Both the position numbers and the translations under genes were made by a program. Shown in pieces: positions 46,348-54,766 of a stretch of DNA of 59,998 nt. Within the stretch, counting starts at the first letter, position 1; each line of letters begins with the position of its first letter. Under the pieces are notes generated by a model. It ran no database searches. It had not been told where the DNA came from and worked only from the letters and a program-made list of their open reading frames with translations. Source of the stretch: DATKPE01 sp035524335 (GTDB lineage Bacteria > Bacteroidota > Ignavibacteria > UBA10030 > SZUA-254); the NCBI GenBank assembly GCA_035524335.1, contig DATKPE010000005.1, positions 1-59,998 of the forward strand, in the 5' to 3' direction.

Positions 46348-47146
46348 TGGTCGGTTTTTTGGCCGGCGGCTTCTTCAGGCGCGCGAGCAGATCCCGGTTG
46401 AGTGCGATATTCCTGAGCGGTCCGGATCCCTGACCGGGAGCTCCGAGGTGAACACCGTTGAGGGTGAAAAATATCCCGCCTGCGTTATTGACGGAGACCA
46501 GAAATGAGTTCATCGCCTTCCACTTCATCCTCCGCCTCGGCGGAAGGGTATATTCCCGCGTCGAAGAGCTGTCGAGGAGGAGACGGATCCAGACGGTATC
46601 CGTCGCGACCGCCTCGAGGGTGAGGCTGTCCCGGGTTACCGCCGTGCGCGCCGGAGCCCCCGAGTCCCCTGTCGCCGGAGCCTGTTCAGGCTGACGGACA
46701 GGCTGAGGTTCGGTGAACGGAACCTCCTCCACCGGCGGAGAGTGGTGGCGCAGTTGAATGATGAGAACCGACGCGATCAGACCGAGGATCAGGAACGCGG
46801 AGAGAAGGAACAATCCCTTGGTCTGCCGGGCGACGGGCGCGGTCCTGTTTTCGGTCCGCTGGAACTGCCGGACCGCCGTCTGCGGATCCTCCGGCGCAGG
46901 CCGGCCGGTCTGCACCTGAGCCTGGTCGGAGGGCGGAGGCGGAAGCAGGCTGTCGGGATCGAGTCCGACCATCGATGCATACGACCGGATGAACGCCCGG
47001 GTGTAGGTCTCGGGCAGATTTGTCGGCCGGTCGTTCTCGATGAGTTCGAGGTATCTCCGGTGGATGTGGCTCGCCGCCGCGAGGTCCTCGAGACTCAGGC
47101 CAAGCTCTTCCCGGGCATGCCGGAGCTGTTCCCCTACAGAAGCCAT
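46334..47146 (-). CDS. rodZ: RodZ-like helix-turn-helix membrane protein
   Basis: This 270-residue protein has an N-terminal HTH_25 domain (MASVGEQLRHAREELGLSLE, then LAAASHIHRRYLE), a Pro/Gln linker, one transmembrane helix (about 104-126, LFLLSAFLILGLIASVLI) and a C-terminal DUF4115-like domain with ending LNGVHLGAPG. RodZ ties MreB filaments to the membrane and sets rod shape. MreB is not in the window. It lies between the hybrid kinase and ligA. The tail beyond DUF4115 is lysine-rich (KKPPAKKPTNEKR). Confidence 0.82.
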   Translation of the reverse strand: MASVGEQLRHAREELGLSLEDLAAASHIHRRYLELIENDRPTNLPETYTRAFIRSYASMVGLDPDSLLPPPPSDQAQVQTGRPAPEDPQTAVRQFQRTENRTAPVARQTKGLFLLSAFLILGLIASVLIIQLRHHSPPVEEVPFTEPQPVRQPEQAPATGDSGAPARTAVTRDSLTLEAVATDTVWIRLLLDSSSTREYTLPPRRRMKWKAMNSFLVSVNNAGGIFFTLNGVHLGAPGQGSGPLRNIALNRDLLARLKKPPAKKPTNEKR

Positions 47147-47174
47147 CTGCGTCCCGCGATATCAGGTTGTTTGT

Positions 47175-49436
47175 TCATGCCGGGAGGCTCCCCGGCTTCG
47201 GAATCGCCGGCTGAACGACGGGCGGGTCGAGTATATTCCGGATCTTGCGTGCGATCTCCTCCAGTTCGTACGGTTTCTGCAGGAATCCGTCGACGAGCTG
47301 TGCAAAGTTGCCGTCTTCAAAGATGGTCGTGCTGTATCCGCTGCAGACGAGGACTTTCAGATCGGGACAGAGTTCCTTGATCCTGTCGAACGCCGCCCTT
47401 CCGCCCATCCGCGGCATGTTCATATCCAGGATCACGAGATCGAACGGCGTTTTCGCGTCGACGATCATCTGCACCGCTTCCCGGCCGTTGCGCGCGATCT
47501 CGATTTCGTAGCCGAGATCCCGGAGGATATCCGAACCGACGACGCCGATCGATATCTCGTCCTCCACGAGGAGAATCCGTTCCCGGCCTCCGACCAGCTC
47601 ATGGCTTCGCGCCGCGCTCTGGTGCGCCTGCCGCCCGTCGACGATCCGGGGGAGGTAGACGGTGAACACCGTGCCGCTGTTGACCTCGCTTTCGACGTTG
47701 ATATAGCCGTTGTGACTGCGGACGACGCCGTACACCACCGCCAGGCCGAGCCCGGTTCCCTTGCCCTGATCCTTCGTCGTGAAAAACGGCTCATAGATCT
47801 TGTTCAGCAGGTTTGACGGGATGCCGCAGCCGGAGTCGACGACAGAGAGAAGCACATATTCCCCCGCCTTGCCGTCCGTCAGCTGGCGGGCATGCTGATT
47901 GTCGAGATAGACCGGCCTGCAGGTAAGCACCAGAACACCGCCCTGGGGCATCGCATCGCGGGCGTTGAGGCAGAGGTTCAGAATGGCCTGCTGGAGCTGG
48001 CCTTCATCTCCCTCGACGAGCATCGGTTCCGCTTCGAGGGTGCATTTGATGTGAATCGTCTTGGGCGTGGTCGCCTCGAAGAGGCGCAGGGTCTGGTCGA
48101 TGATCGTGTTCAGGTCGACAGGCTGGAAGCTGGGATTATTCTTCCGGGCAAACGTGAGGAGCTGGCGCGTCACGGCGGCGCCGCGGCGCGACGTTGTTTC
48201 GATCAGGTCGACGTATTTGGTGAACGGAGAGTCTCCGGTGATCTTGCGCCGCATGATCGAGGCGGAGCCGAGAATGGCGGTGAGAATGTTGTTGAAATCA
48301 TGGGCGATGCCGCCGGCAAGACTGCCGATGCTGTCGATCTTCTGCGCCTGGAGGATTTTTTCCTCCATTTTCTTCTTCTCGGTGATGTCGCGCATGACCA
48401 TCCGGACGAGCGTGGGGTGACCGTTGACATCGCGCACCAGCGAGGTGTTCAGGCTGACATCGATGAGCGAACCGTCCGCACGCGCGATCTGTTCCTCCAC
48501 GCCGCGGATCTCCTGCCCGGTGGTGAAAAGACGACGCATATTGGCGTGGAGCGTGTCGTGATACCCGCGCGGGTACAGTTTCAGGATCGGCTGGCCGATG
48601 ATCTGCTCCTTCGGATAACCGAGCATCTCGCTCTCCGTGAGGTTACAGCTCCGGATAATGCCGTACTGGTCGACGCTGTGATACATGTCGGGAGAGTAAT
48701 CGTAGAGATCGGCGTAGAGCCGTTCCGACCGCCGGACCTGTTCGAAGAGCCAGGCCTTTTCGAGCGCCGCGCTGATCTGATTTCCGAACGCCCGGAGCAG
48801 TTCGATCCTGCCGGAGAGGAACCGGGGAGTTTCCCGGCCGGCGATCAGCATGACGCCGCCGAACATCCCCTGCCGCACCAGCGGAATCGAGGCGATGATC
48901 CGGAAATTCTCCCGCCGGACCTCCTCCGTGGTGCTCGAGACAATCTTCGGATCATCCCCGCGGTGCATTCCCGGCTGAACGACCCACCGTACAGCGTCCG
49001 TCTCGGCGAGGCTGGCGGCGGAAAAGAAGGATCCCCCCATCCCGCTCTGATGCCGCAGTGTCAGCCGCTCCCCCTCCAGCAGGTAGATCCACCCGCTGTG
49101 CGCGTGCATCATTTCCATGACCTTCTCGAGAGCGGAGGGGAGAAGCAGGTCCAGCTCCATCGAATGATGAACCGCCTCGGCGATCGAGTTCAGGGCCAGC
49201 AGTTCCCGCCGCTGGTCCTCCATCATGCGTCCGTACTTGAGGGAAAAGTAGACGGTCACATAGCCGAATACCCCGTAGGTGAGGAGGTTGATGAAATCGA
49301 GCCATGTGAATTCCGCACCGGTGACAAAATGGACGATAACGATCGTGACCATTGCGACGACAACCGCCGTCGACGCGACGATCTGTGATTGTTCGACCAG
49401 GCCGATCGACGGAAAGAACCTTTTGGTCAGTTTCAT
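47175..49436 (-). CDS. Membrane-bound hybrid histidine kinase (GAF-PAS-HisKA-HATPase-REC)
   Basis: This 753-residue sensor kinase has two N-terminal transmembrane segments (about 18-75). A GAF domain (about 90-235) and a PAS domain (about 250-370, with MYHSVDQYGIIRSCNLTESE) follow. The dimerisation region has its histidine in LAGGIAHDFNNIL, the ATPase domain has NLCLNARDAMPQGG and GKGTGLGLAVVYG, and a C-terminal receiver has DLVILDMNMPRMGG and QKPYEL. The attached receiver suggests a multistep phosphorelay, but no histidine phosphotransfer protein is adjacent. The PAS-fold signals are not identifiable. It heads the minus-strand run with rodZ and ligA. Confidence 0.92.
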   Translation of the reverse strand: MKLTKRFFPSIGLVEQSQIVASTAVVVAMVTIVIVHFVTGAEFTWLDFINLLTYGVFGYVTVYFSLKYGRMMEDQRRELLALNSIAEAVHHSMELDLLLPSALEKVMEMMHAHSGWIYLLEGERLTLRHQSGMGGSFFSAASLAETDAVRWVVQPGMHRGDDPKIVSSTTEEVRRENFRIIASIPLVRQGMFGGVMLIAGRETPRFLSGRIELLRAFGNQISAALEKAWLFEQVRRSERLYADLYDYSPDMYHSVDQYGIIRSCNLTESEMLGYPKEQIIGQPILKLYPRGYHDTLHANMRRLFTTGQEIRGVEEQIARADGSLIDVSLNTSLVRDVNGHPTLVRMVMRDITEKKKMEEKILQAQKIDSIGSLAGGIAHDFNNILTAILGSASIMRRKITGDSPFTKYVDLIETTSRRGAAVTRQLLTFARKNNPSFQPVDLNTIIDQTLRLFEATTPKTIHIKCTLEAEPMLVEGDEGQLQQAILNLCLNARDAMPQGGVLVLTCRPVYLDNQHARQLTDGKAGEYVLLSVVDSGCGIPSNLLNKIYEPFFTTKDQGKGTGLGLAVVYGVVRSHNGYINVESEVNSGTVFTVYLPRIVDGRQAHQSAARSHELVGGRERILLVEDEISIGVVGSDILRDLGYEIEIARNGREAVQMIVDAKTPFDLVILDMNMPRMGGRAAFDRIKELCPDLKVLVCSGYSTTIFEDGNFAQLVDGFLQKPYELEEIARKIRNILDPPVVQPAIPKPGSLPA

Positions 49437-49460
49437 CCGGTCCGCGTCATATAATCGAAA

Positions 49461-49489
49461 AATGTAAGAAGTTTCGGCCTGAGTATCAA
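49461..49489 (-). promoter_or_regulatory. Predicted promoter of the hybrid-kinase-rodZ-ligA run
   Basis: TTGATA (49484-49489), a 17-base spacer and TACATT (49461-49466) lie on the minus strand, about 25 bases before the kinase start at 49436. One of the best matches in the window. Confidence 0.55.
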
Positions 49490-49593
49490 CTCGCCGGTGA
49501 GCGCCGGCGCCCCCCCGCAGGGTGATCCTGAGCGGATTTTCCGGGGGCGGAACTGGTCCTCTCCCGGGGGGATCATCAGGGTGCTCAATAAAT

Positions 49594-49617
49594 AAAAACG
49601 GGCGCCGGAGCGCCCGT
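49594..49617 (-). terminator. Intrinsic terminator after tatA
   Basis: On the minus strand ACGGGCGC TCCG GCGCCCGT forms a perfect stem followed by TTTTATT. It is about 75 bases past the tatA stop and separates that gene from the hybrid-kinase operon. Confidence 0.85.
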
Positions 49618-49693
49618 GAAATACCGGATCTGAAGTCGTGAGCCGGAACGGATGAGGAGACCGGTACCGCCGCCTCCGCCGGAGCAGATTCTG

Positions 49694-50050
49694 TCAGGCG
49701 GTTATTTTCTCACCGCACTGGCTGCAGAATTTATTGCCGAGGGTATTTGCAGTGCCGCATTTCCCGCACTTCGGCGGGGCAAGCGATTTCCCGCACGCCG
49801 GACAGAAGCGCGCTTCGGGTGCGACGGGCGACGCGCAGTAGTAACATTTCGAGGCGCTTGGGAGCGGCGCCGCATTGGGGGAAATGTTGATTTCCTTCTC
49901 GATCTCATCCTGGATGTCCCGGCTTGCCTTCCGGAATTCGCGGATCCCCTTGCCGAGTCCCTGTGCGATCTCGGGGATTTTTTTCGCCCCGAAGAAAATG
50001 AGGATGACGAGTACAATTAATATTAATTCCGGTGCGCCTAAATTGCCCAT
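49694..50050 (-). CDS. tatA: TatA-like translocase subunit with C-terminal double zinc ribbon
   Basis: Residues 1-55 are a standard TatA: short N-terminus, one membrane helix (about 8-21), the FFGAKKIPEIAQGLGKGIRE hinge and an amphipathic helix. TatA oligomers form the conduit for folded proteins with twin-arginine signals. After a short linker, residues 69-112 carry eight cysteines as two CxxC...CxxC zinc ribbons (C69/C72/C83/C86 and C95/C98/C109/C112). TatA normally ends in a charged, unstructured tail, so this fusion is unusual. It is a single-gene unit with its own promoter and terminator. TatC is not in the window. The ribbons could bind a partner, nucleic acid or metal; this is not known. 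Confidence 0.85.
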   Translation of the reverse strand: MGNLGAPELILIVLVILIFFGAKKIPEIAQGLGKGIREFRKASRDIQDEIEKEINISPNAAPLPSASKCYYCASPVAPEARFCPACGKSLAPPKCGKCGTANTLGNKFCSQCGEKITA

Positions 50051-50176
50051 CGTCTCAATGCCCTTTCTGAAAAATGAGACATGACCGCCCGTTCGTTGCC
50101 TTCAGCTCCGGAATAAACAGTGTAAAAGCCGGAGAAAATCCCGTTTTTTCGGCCATGCCGTGGTTCGCTAGATTCA

Positions 50177-50205
50177 AGTGTAACAAGAATTTGTCGTAAA
50201 TCCAA
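50177..50205 (-). promoter_or_regulatory. Predicted promoter of tatA
   Basis: TTGGAT (50200-50205), a 17-base spacer and TACACT (50177-50182) lie on the minus strand, giving an mRNA leader of about 120 bases before the start at 50050. Confidence 0.45.
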
Positions 50206-50518
50206 AAAAGAGGCCCCCGCATTTACGGAACTGCAAGGAGAGTCCGGGGGTCATCTATCCGAACCGGGAACCGGATCGCGGTACAATGACGGCCGATGAA
50301 TCGGCAGGAGAAGAGAGTATTTCATCCGCATCACTCCGATATCTGTAAAATGATAACGATGCCCGGGGCTTTTTTCATACCTGAAATTAAAATCGGCATG
50401 ATCCCTCAAAGTCAGTTCCATTCGACAGATCGTGATGGCATGAAAATTGTGAATTTGTGGGAAGTATTTCTATCCTGAAGAACAATCGGACAATACAGTC
50501 TTTATTGGAGGACGTCCG
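50206..50518. other. Divergent intergenic region between tatA and the hdr operon
   Basis: This stretch is less GC-rich than its surroundings and holds no convincing gene. A possible plus-strand promoter is TTGTGA (50447-50452), an 18-base spacer and TATCCT (50471-50476), but the -10 is weak. A palindrome GGACGTCC lies just after, at about 50510-50517. Confidence 0.3.
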
Positions 50519-50596
50519 ATGTGCGGTGAGACAACATCACTGATCCTGGTTCTTCGTTCATCCATCATACATCCCCTTACGCTGTCGTTCCTATGA
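50519..50596 (+). CDS. Possible 25-residue leader peptide upstream of hdrC
   Basis: An ATG at 50519 follows GGAGG by seven bases, one of the strongest ribosome-binding sites in the window. It opens a 25-codon frame (MCGETTSLILVLRSSIIHPL, then TLSFL) ending at 50596. The peptide is hydrophobic. It lies 105 bases before hdrC in the probable leader. It may be a real small protein or a regulatory leader peptide, or the site may be chance. No homologue is known to me. Confidence 0.35.
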   Translation: MCGETTSLILVLRSSIIHPLTLSFL

Positions 50597-50701
50597 TGGC
50601 GCGGACCGAATTCTGACACGGGAAGATGTCAGGCCGGCTATCGCAACCCGGCATGGTCCACGCTGCCGATCGCCCGATCGTTGCGGAAAAGGAGAGCACT
50701 G

Positions 50702-51355
50702 ATGATTGGCTTTCTTTCCACGAAGCACAGGAACAAGAACGGGTCGCCCTCGAGCGGCCGGATCAAAAAGGTCGTCCGCCGGGTCAAATACGAATCGGAA
50801 CTTGACCTCGGCTTCGGTGAGACCATCGCCGAGCGCGCCTACGGACAAAAACTCCTCAGCTGTATCCAATGCGGCACCTGCAGTGCCACCTGCCCCCTCA
50901 GTTATTACATGGATTTCACCCCCCGCAGGGTCATTGCAATGGTGCGTGAAGGTTTCCGGGAGGAGGCGCTGAACAGCTTTACCATCTGGCTCTGTGCTTC
51001 GTGCTACTCCTGTACGGTCCAGTGTCCCCGCCAGATTCACATCACCGACGTGATGTACACCCTGAAGCGCGAAGCCATCGCCCGCGAAATGTTTCCCCGG
51101 CGCTATCCGATCCCGATTCTCGCCCGCGGATTTTTCGACATCGTCCACCGGAACGGCAGAAACAGTGAGGGGCGGCTCCTCCTCTATCTCTACCTCCGGA
51201 CGAACATCCTGAAGATCTTCCAGAACACCAGACTCGGACTCCACCTGCTCCGGCGCGGACGGATGTCGGTGAGGCAGGAAAAAATTCACCGGAAAGAAGA
51301 CCTTCGATCCATCCTCGGCGCGGTCAGCCCGACCAGGGAGGAACCCCGATCATGA
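50702..51355 (+). CDS. hdrC: Heterodisulfide reductase subunit C (iron-sulfur)
   Basis: This 217-residue protein carries two [4Fe-4S] motifs: C54-C57-C60-C64 (CIQCGTCSATCP) and C98-C101-C104-C108 (CASCYSCTVQCP). In methanogens HdrC passes electrons from HdrA to HdrB, which reduces the CoM-S-S-CoB heterodisulfide. Here the disulfide is unknown. GGAGAG stands seven bases before the ATG at 50702, which decides the start. It is the first of a tight plus-strand operon, and its stop overlaps hdrB's start as ATGA. The basic N-terminus shows no signal peptide, in line with a cytoplasmic complex. Confidence 0.9.
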   Translation: MIGFLSTKHRNKNGSPSSGRIKKVVRRVKYESELDLGFGETIAERAYGQKLLSCIQCGTCSATCPLSYYMDFTPRRVIAMVREGFREEALNSFTIWLCASCYSCTVQCPRQIHITDVMYTLKREAIAREMFPRRYPIPILARGFFDIVHRNGRNSEGRLLLYLYLRTNILKIFQNTRLGLHLLRRGRMSVRQEKIHRKEDLRSILGAVSPTREEPRS

Positions 51356-52251
51356 AATACCTCTACTATCCGGGATGTTCGCTGAAAAGCACCGGGCGTC
51401 CCTACGACGAATCGCTCCGCGCTGTCTTCGCGGCCCTCGGCATAGAACTGACCGAGCTGGACGACTGGAACTGCTGCGGCGCGACCGCATATGCATCGAT
51501 CGACGAAAATCAGGCGTTCGGCCTCGCCGCGCGCAACCTCGCGATCGCCGAAGCCGCCGTCACCGACGGCCCTCCCACGATCGTCGCCCCCTGTTCGGCC
51601 TGTTTCCTCGTGCTGACAAAAACCCAGCGCTATTTCGAGGATTATGATCATGTCCGCGACGGCGTTACCCGCGAGCTGGCCGCCGCCGGCCTCACCTACA
51701 GGGGACATGTGAAAGTCCGCCACCCGCTCGACATCCTCATCCATGACGTCGGCCTCCCCGCGATCGCCAAACTTGTCCAGCATCAGATGAAAGGCCTCCA
51801 TGTCGCCTCCTATTACGGCTGTCAGGTGGTCAGGCCGTTCGCGACCTTCGACGATCCTCTCTACCCCACTTCCATGGATGCCATCATGCGGTCGCTCGGC
51901 GCTGAAACGGTCGACTGGCCGCTCAAGACCCGGTGCTGCGGGGGAAGCCTTTCGGGCACGATCAAGGAGGCCGGACTCCGGCTCAATCAGCATCTGCTCG
52001 TCGAGGCGCTGAGGAAGGGATCCGACCTGGTCGTCACCTGCTGTCCCCTCTGCCAGTTCAACCTCGAATGCTTTCAGAAACAGATCAATAAAAACTACGA
52101 CGAACGGATATCCCTGCCGATCATGTACTTCACCCAGCTCATGGGTCTGGCGTTCGGCATCCCCGAAAAGGAACTCGGCATCCGCAGGCTCTTCATCGAC
52201 CCGCTCCCGGTGATCGGCGCTCTGAAAGGAGGCGTACCCGCCCATGTCTGA
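51352..52251 (+). CDS. hdrB: Heterodisulfide reductase subunit B (CCG-domain catalytic subunit)
   Basis: This 299-residue protein has two cysteine-rich CCG domains: C9 (YPGCS) with C41-C42 (DWNCCGATA) and PCSACF, then a second set with YGCQVV, TRCCGGSLSG and CCPLC. In HdrB these bind two non-cubane [4Fe-4S] clusters that cleave the disulfide substrate. The full complement of cysteines is visible, so it should be catalytically complete. It overlaps hdrC by four bases and hdrA by eight. Since bacteria lack coenzymes M and B in general, another disulfide or a protein thiol is the likely substrate (inference). Confidence 0.92.
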   Translation: MKYLYYPGCSLKSTGRPYDESLRAVFAALGIELTELDDWNCCGATAYASIDENQAFGLAARNLAIAEAAVTDGPPTIVAPCSACFLVLTKTQRYFEDYDHVRDGVTRELAAAGLTYRGHVKVRHPLDILIHDVGLPAIAKLVQHQMKGLHVASYYGCQVVRPFATFDDPLYPTSMDAIMRSLGAETVDWPLKTRCCGGSLSGTIKEAGLRLNQHLLVEALRKGSDLVVTCCPLCQFNLECFQKQINKNYDERISLPIMYFTQLMGLAFGIPEKELGIRRLFIDPLPVIGALKGGVPAHV

Positions 52252-54256
52252 GCAGAACGGCGAAATCAGAATCGGGTTTTATGTCTGCCACTGCGGCCAC
52301 AATATCGCGAACATCGTCGACGTCGCGGCGGTCGCGCGGTATGTCGCCGGTCTCCCGCACGTCGTCGTGTCGCGCGAGTATAAATACATGTGTTCCGATC
52401 CCGGGCAGGAACTTCTGCGGCAGGACATCCACGATCACCGCCTGAACAGGATCGTCGTCGCCTCCTGTTCCCCCCTCCTGCATGAGCAGACCTTCCGGAC
52501 GGCGACGGCAAAGGCGGGCGTCAATCCGTTCTATTTTCAGATGGTGAACATCCGGGAAAACGTCTCCTGGGTGCATGAAGATCCGGCCGAAGCGACGCTG
52601 AAAGCCAGGGACCTCGCGCGGGCCGCGGTCCGGCGCGTCGCCGCACATAAGGCGCTCCAGCCAAAAACGGTTTCCATCAACCCCGACGTACTGGTCGTGG
52701 GCGGAGGCATTGCAGGCATACATGCCGCCCTCACACTGGCCAATGCGGGCAAAAAAGTGACGCTCGTGGAACGTGCCCCGACCATCGGCGGGCATATGGC
52801 GATGTTCGACAAGACGTTCCCGACGCTCGATTGCGCCGCCTGCATCCTCACCCCGAAAATGTCGGCGGTGAAAAATCATCCCAATATCACTCTCTGGACA
52901 TACGCCGAGGTGACGAAGGTGGACGGCTTTGTGGGAAACTACACCGTCACCGTGAAACACAAACCGCGGTACGTGAAGGAGGATCTCTGCGTCGGCTGTC
53001 TCGAATGCATCGACGCCTGCGTCTACAAGGAGGCGAAGGTGCCCGACGAGTTCAACCGGGGGCTCGGGAAGAGAAAACCGATCTACATACCATTCCCGCA
53101 GGCGACCCCCCAGGTGGTCCTGATCGACCCCGAGACCTGCATCGCCGTAAAAAGCGGTAAATGCAAGCGGACCTGCGTCGAGAAGTGCGACCGGCTGGCC
53201 ATCGATCTCGACCAGAAGGAAAGCTTCGATGAAATCACCGTGGGAACCATCATCCTGGCAACCGGCTTCAAAACGTTTGATCCGAAACGGGTCTCCTACT
53301 ACGGCTACGGCCGGTATCCGAACGTCTACATCTCCCTCGAAGCGGAACGGCTGATCAACGCCTCCGGTCCGACCTCCGGCGAGCTGATCCTGAGGGACGG
53401 CCGGCGGCCGAAAACGGTGGGGATCGTTCACTGCGTCGGCTCGCGCGACAAGAACACGCACCGATGGTGCTCCCGCACCTGCTGTATGTATTCCCTGAAA
53501 CTCGCCCACCTCCTGAAGGAACATTCCGGCGCGGAGGTGTACAACTTCTACATCGATATCCGCGCGGCGGGAAAGGCCTATGAGGAATTCTACGACAAGC
53601 TCCTCGAGGAGAACGTCCATTTCATCCGCGGCCGCGTCGCGGAGGTAACCGACTGGGCCGTCATCCCCGAGGAGGAGGGCAAACTGATCATTCGCGTGGA
53701 GGACACGATGATCGGTGTCGTGCGCCGGATCCCGGTCGACATGGTCGTTCTCGCGGTCGGCATGGAGCCGCAGAGCGACGCCCAGGAGGTCCGCCGGCTG
53801 TTCAACATATCGTGCTCAACCGAGGGATTCTTCCTCGAACGGCATCCGAAGCTCGCGCCGGTCGATACGTTCACCGACGGCATCTTTATCGCCGGGGCAT
53901 GCCAGGGTCCGAAGGATATTCCGGATAGCGTGGCGCAGGCGGGCGCGGCGGCCGCGCAGGCCCTTATGCTGATCGACAGCGGAGAAATCAAGCTCGAGCC
54001 GAACACCGCGTACCTCACCGAGCAAAACTGCTCCGGCTGTAAATCGTGCATCAACCTCTGCCCGTACCACGCGATTTCGTATCTCGACGACAAGCACAGA
54101 GCCTCCATCAACGAAGCCCTCTGCAAGGGATGCGGCACCTGCGTCGCCTCCTGTCCCTCGGGGGCGATTCACCAGAATCTCTTCGAGGACGAGGAAATAT
54201 ATAGTGAGATCGACGGCCTGCTGGCCGAACGCTCTCCGGAATCCACCGCCGTATAA
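52244..54256 (+). CDS. hdrA: Heterodisulfide reductase subunit A (electron-bifurcating flavoprotein)
   Basis: This 670-residue subunit holds the FAD that splits electrons between ferredoxin and the disulfide. It has an N-terminal iron-sulfur domain (C15/C17, C50, C75), an FAD motif VVGGGIAGIHAALTLANAG (151-169), a cysteine pair in DCAACILTPKM and a ferredoxin-like insertion (CVGCLECIDAC and CKRTCVEKC). The thioredoxin-reductase-like FAD body follows, and two C-terminal [4Fe-4S] motifs (CSGCKSCINLCP and CKGCGTCVASCP). This matches the standard methanogen-type HdrA. It overlaps hdrB and is followed after 15 bases by mvhD, the hydrogenase linker. Confidence 0.94.
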   Translation: MSEQNGEIRIGFYVCHCGHNIANIVDVAAVARYVAGLPHVVVSREYKYMCSDPGQELLRQDIHDHRLNRIVVASCSPLLHEQTFRTATAKAGVNPFYFQMVNIRENVSWVHEDPAEATLKARDLARAAVRRVAAHKALQPKTVSINPDVLVVGGGIAGIHAALTLANAGKKVTLVERAPTIGGHMAMFDKTFPTLDCAACILTPKMSAVKNHPNITLWTYAEVTKVDGFVGNYTVTVKHKPRYVKEDLCVGCLECIDACVYKEAKVPDEFNRGLGKRKPIYIPFPQATPQVVLIDPETCIAVKSGKCKRTCVEKCDRLAIDLDQKESFDEITVGTIILATGFKTFDPKRVSYYGYGRYPNVYISLEAERLINASGPTSGELILRDGRRPKTVGIVHCVGSRDKNTHRWCSRTCCMYSLKLAHLLKEHSGAEVYNFYIDIRAAGKAYEEFYDKLLEENVHFIRGRVAEVTDWAVIPEEEGKLIIRVEDTMIGVVRRIPVDMVVLAVGMEPQSDAQEVRRLFNISCSTEGFFLERHPKLAPVDTFTDGIFIAGACQGPKDIPDSVAQAGAAAAQALMLIDSGEIKLEPNTAYLTEQNCSGCKSCINLCPYHAISYLDDKHRASINEALCKGCGTCVASCPSGAIHQNLFEDEEIYSEIDGLLAERSPESTAV

Positions 54257-54271
54257 CTTCAGGACACGCGC

Positions 54272-54766
54272 ATGGACAGACAGCAGACATCCGACAGCAG
54301 CGGGACCTGGCAGCCAAAAATCATCGCCTTCTTCTGCAACTGGTGCACGTACACCGCCGCCGACCTGGCGGGGGTCTCGCGGATGAAGCACGATTCCCAT
54401 TTCAGGATCATCCGGGTCATGTGCTCCGGCCGCGTCGATCCCCAGTTCGTCATCGACGCGTTCGCCCGGGGCGCAGACGGCGTTCTCATCGGCGGATGCC
54501 ATCCCGGCGACTGTCACTATATGGAGGGGAATTACAAGGCGCTCCGCCGCTTCCATCTTCTCAGCCGCATGCTGATGTCGATGGGCATCGAACAGGACCG
54601 GTTCCGTCTCGAGTGGATTTCCGCCTCCGAGGGGGAGAAGGTGAGGACCGTGATCAACGATATGGTCCGCAGGATCCGCGCCCTCGGCCCCCTCCGCCTG
54701 CCGGCCGGGCTGGCCGAACTCGACGGAGAACTGAAGACCCGGGAGGAGGAGATTCTTCATGTCTGA
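54272..54766 (+). CDS. mvhD: MvhD-like [2Fe-2S] linker between hydrogenase and HdrA
   Basis: This 164-residue protein matches F420-non-reducing hydrogenase subunit D. Cysteines occur in FFCNWCTYTAADLAG, VMCSGRVD and GGCHPGDCHY, which in MvhD bind a [2Fe-2S] cluster. Its role is to conduct electrons from the [NiFe] hydrogenase to the flavin of HdrA. It lies between hdrA and the hydrogenase small subunit, overlapping the latter by eight bases. The GCHPGDCHYxxGN motif is well kept. Confidence 0.92.
   Translation: MDRQQTSDSSGTWQPKIIAFFCNWCTYTAADLAGVSRMKHDSHFRIIRVMCSGRVDPQFVIDAFARGADGVLIGGCHPGDCHYMEGNYKALRRFHLLSRMLMSMGIEQDRFRLEWISASEGEKVRTVINDMVRRIRALGPLRLPAGLAELDGELKTREEEILHV

Noticed and set aside
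50296..50478. 60-codon plus-strand frame upstream of the hdr operon
   Set aside because: No ribosome-binding site at a suitable distance and no recognisable features; kept as intergenic sequence.
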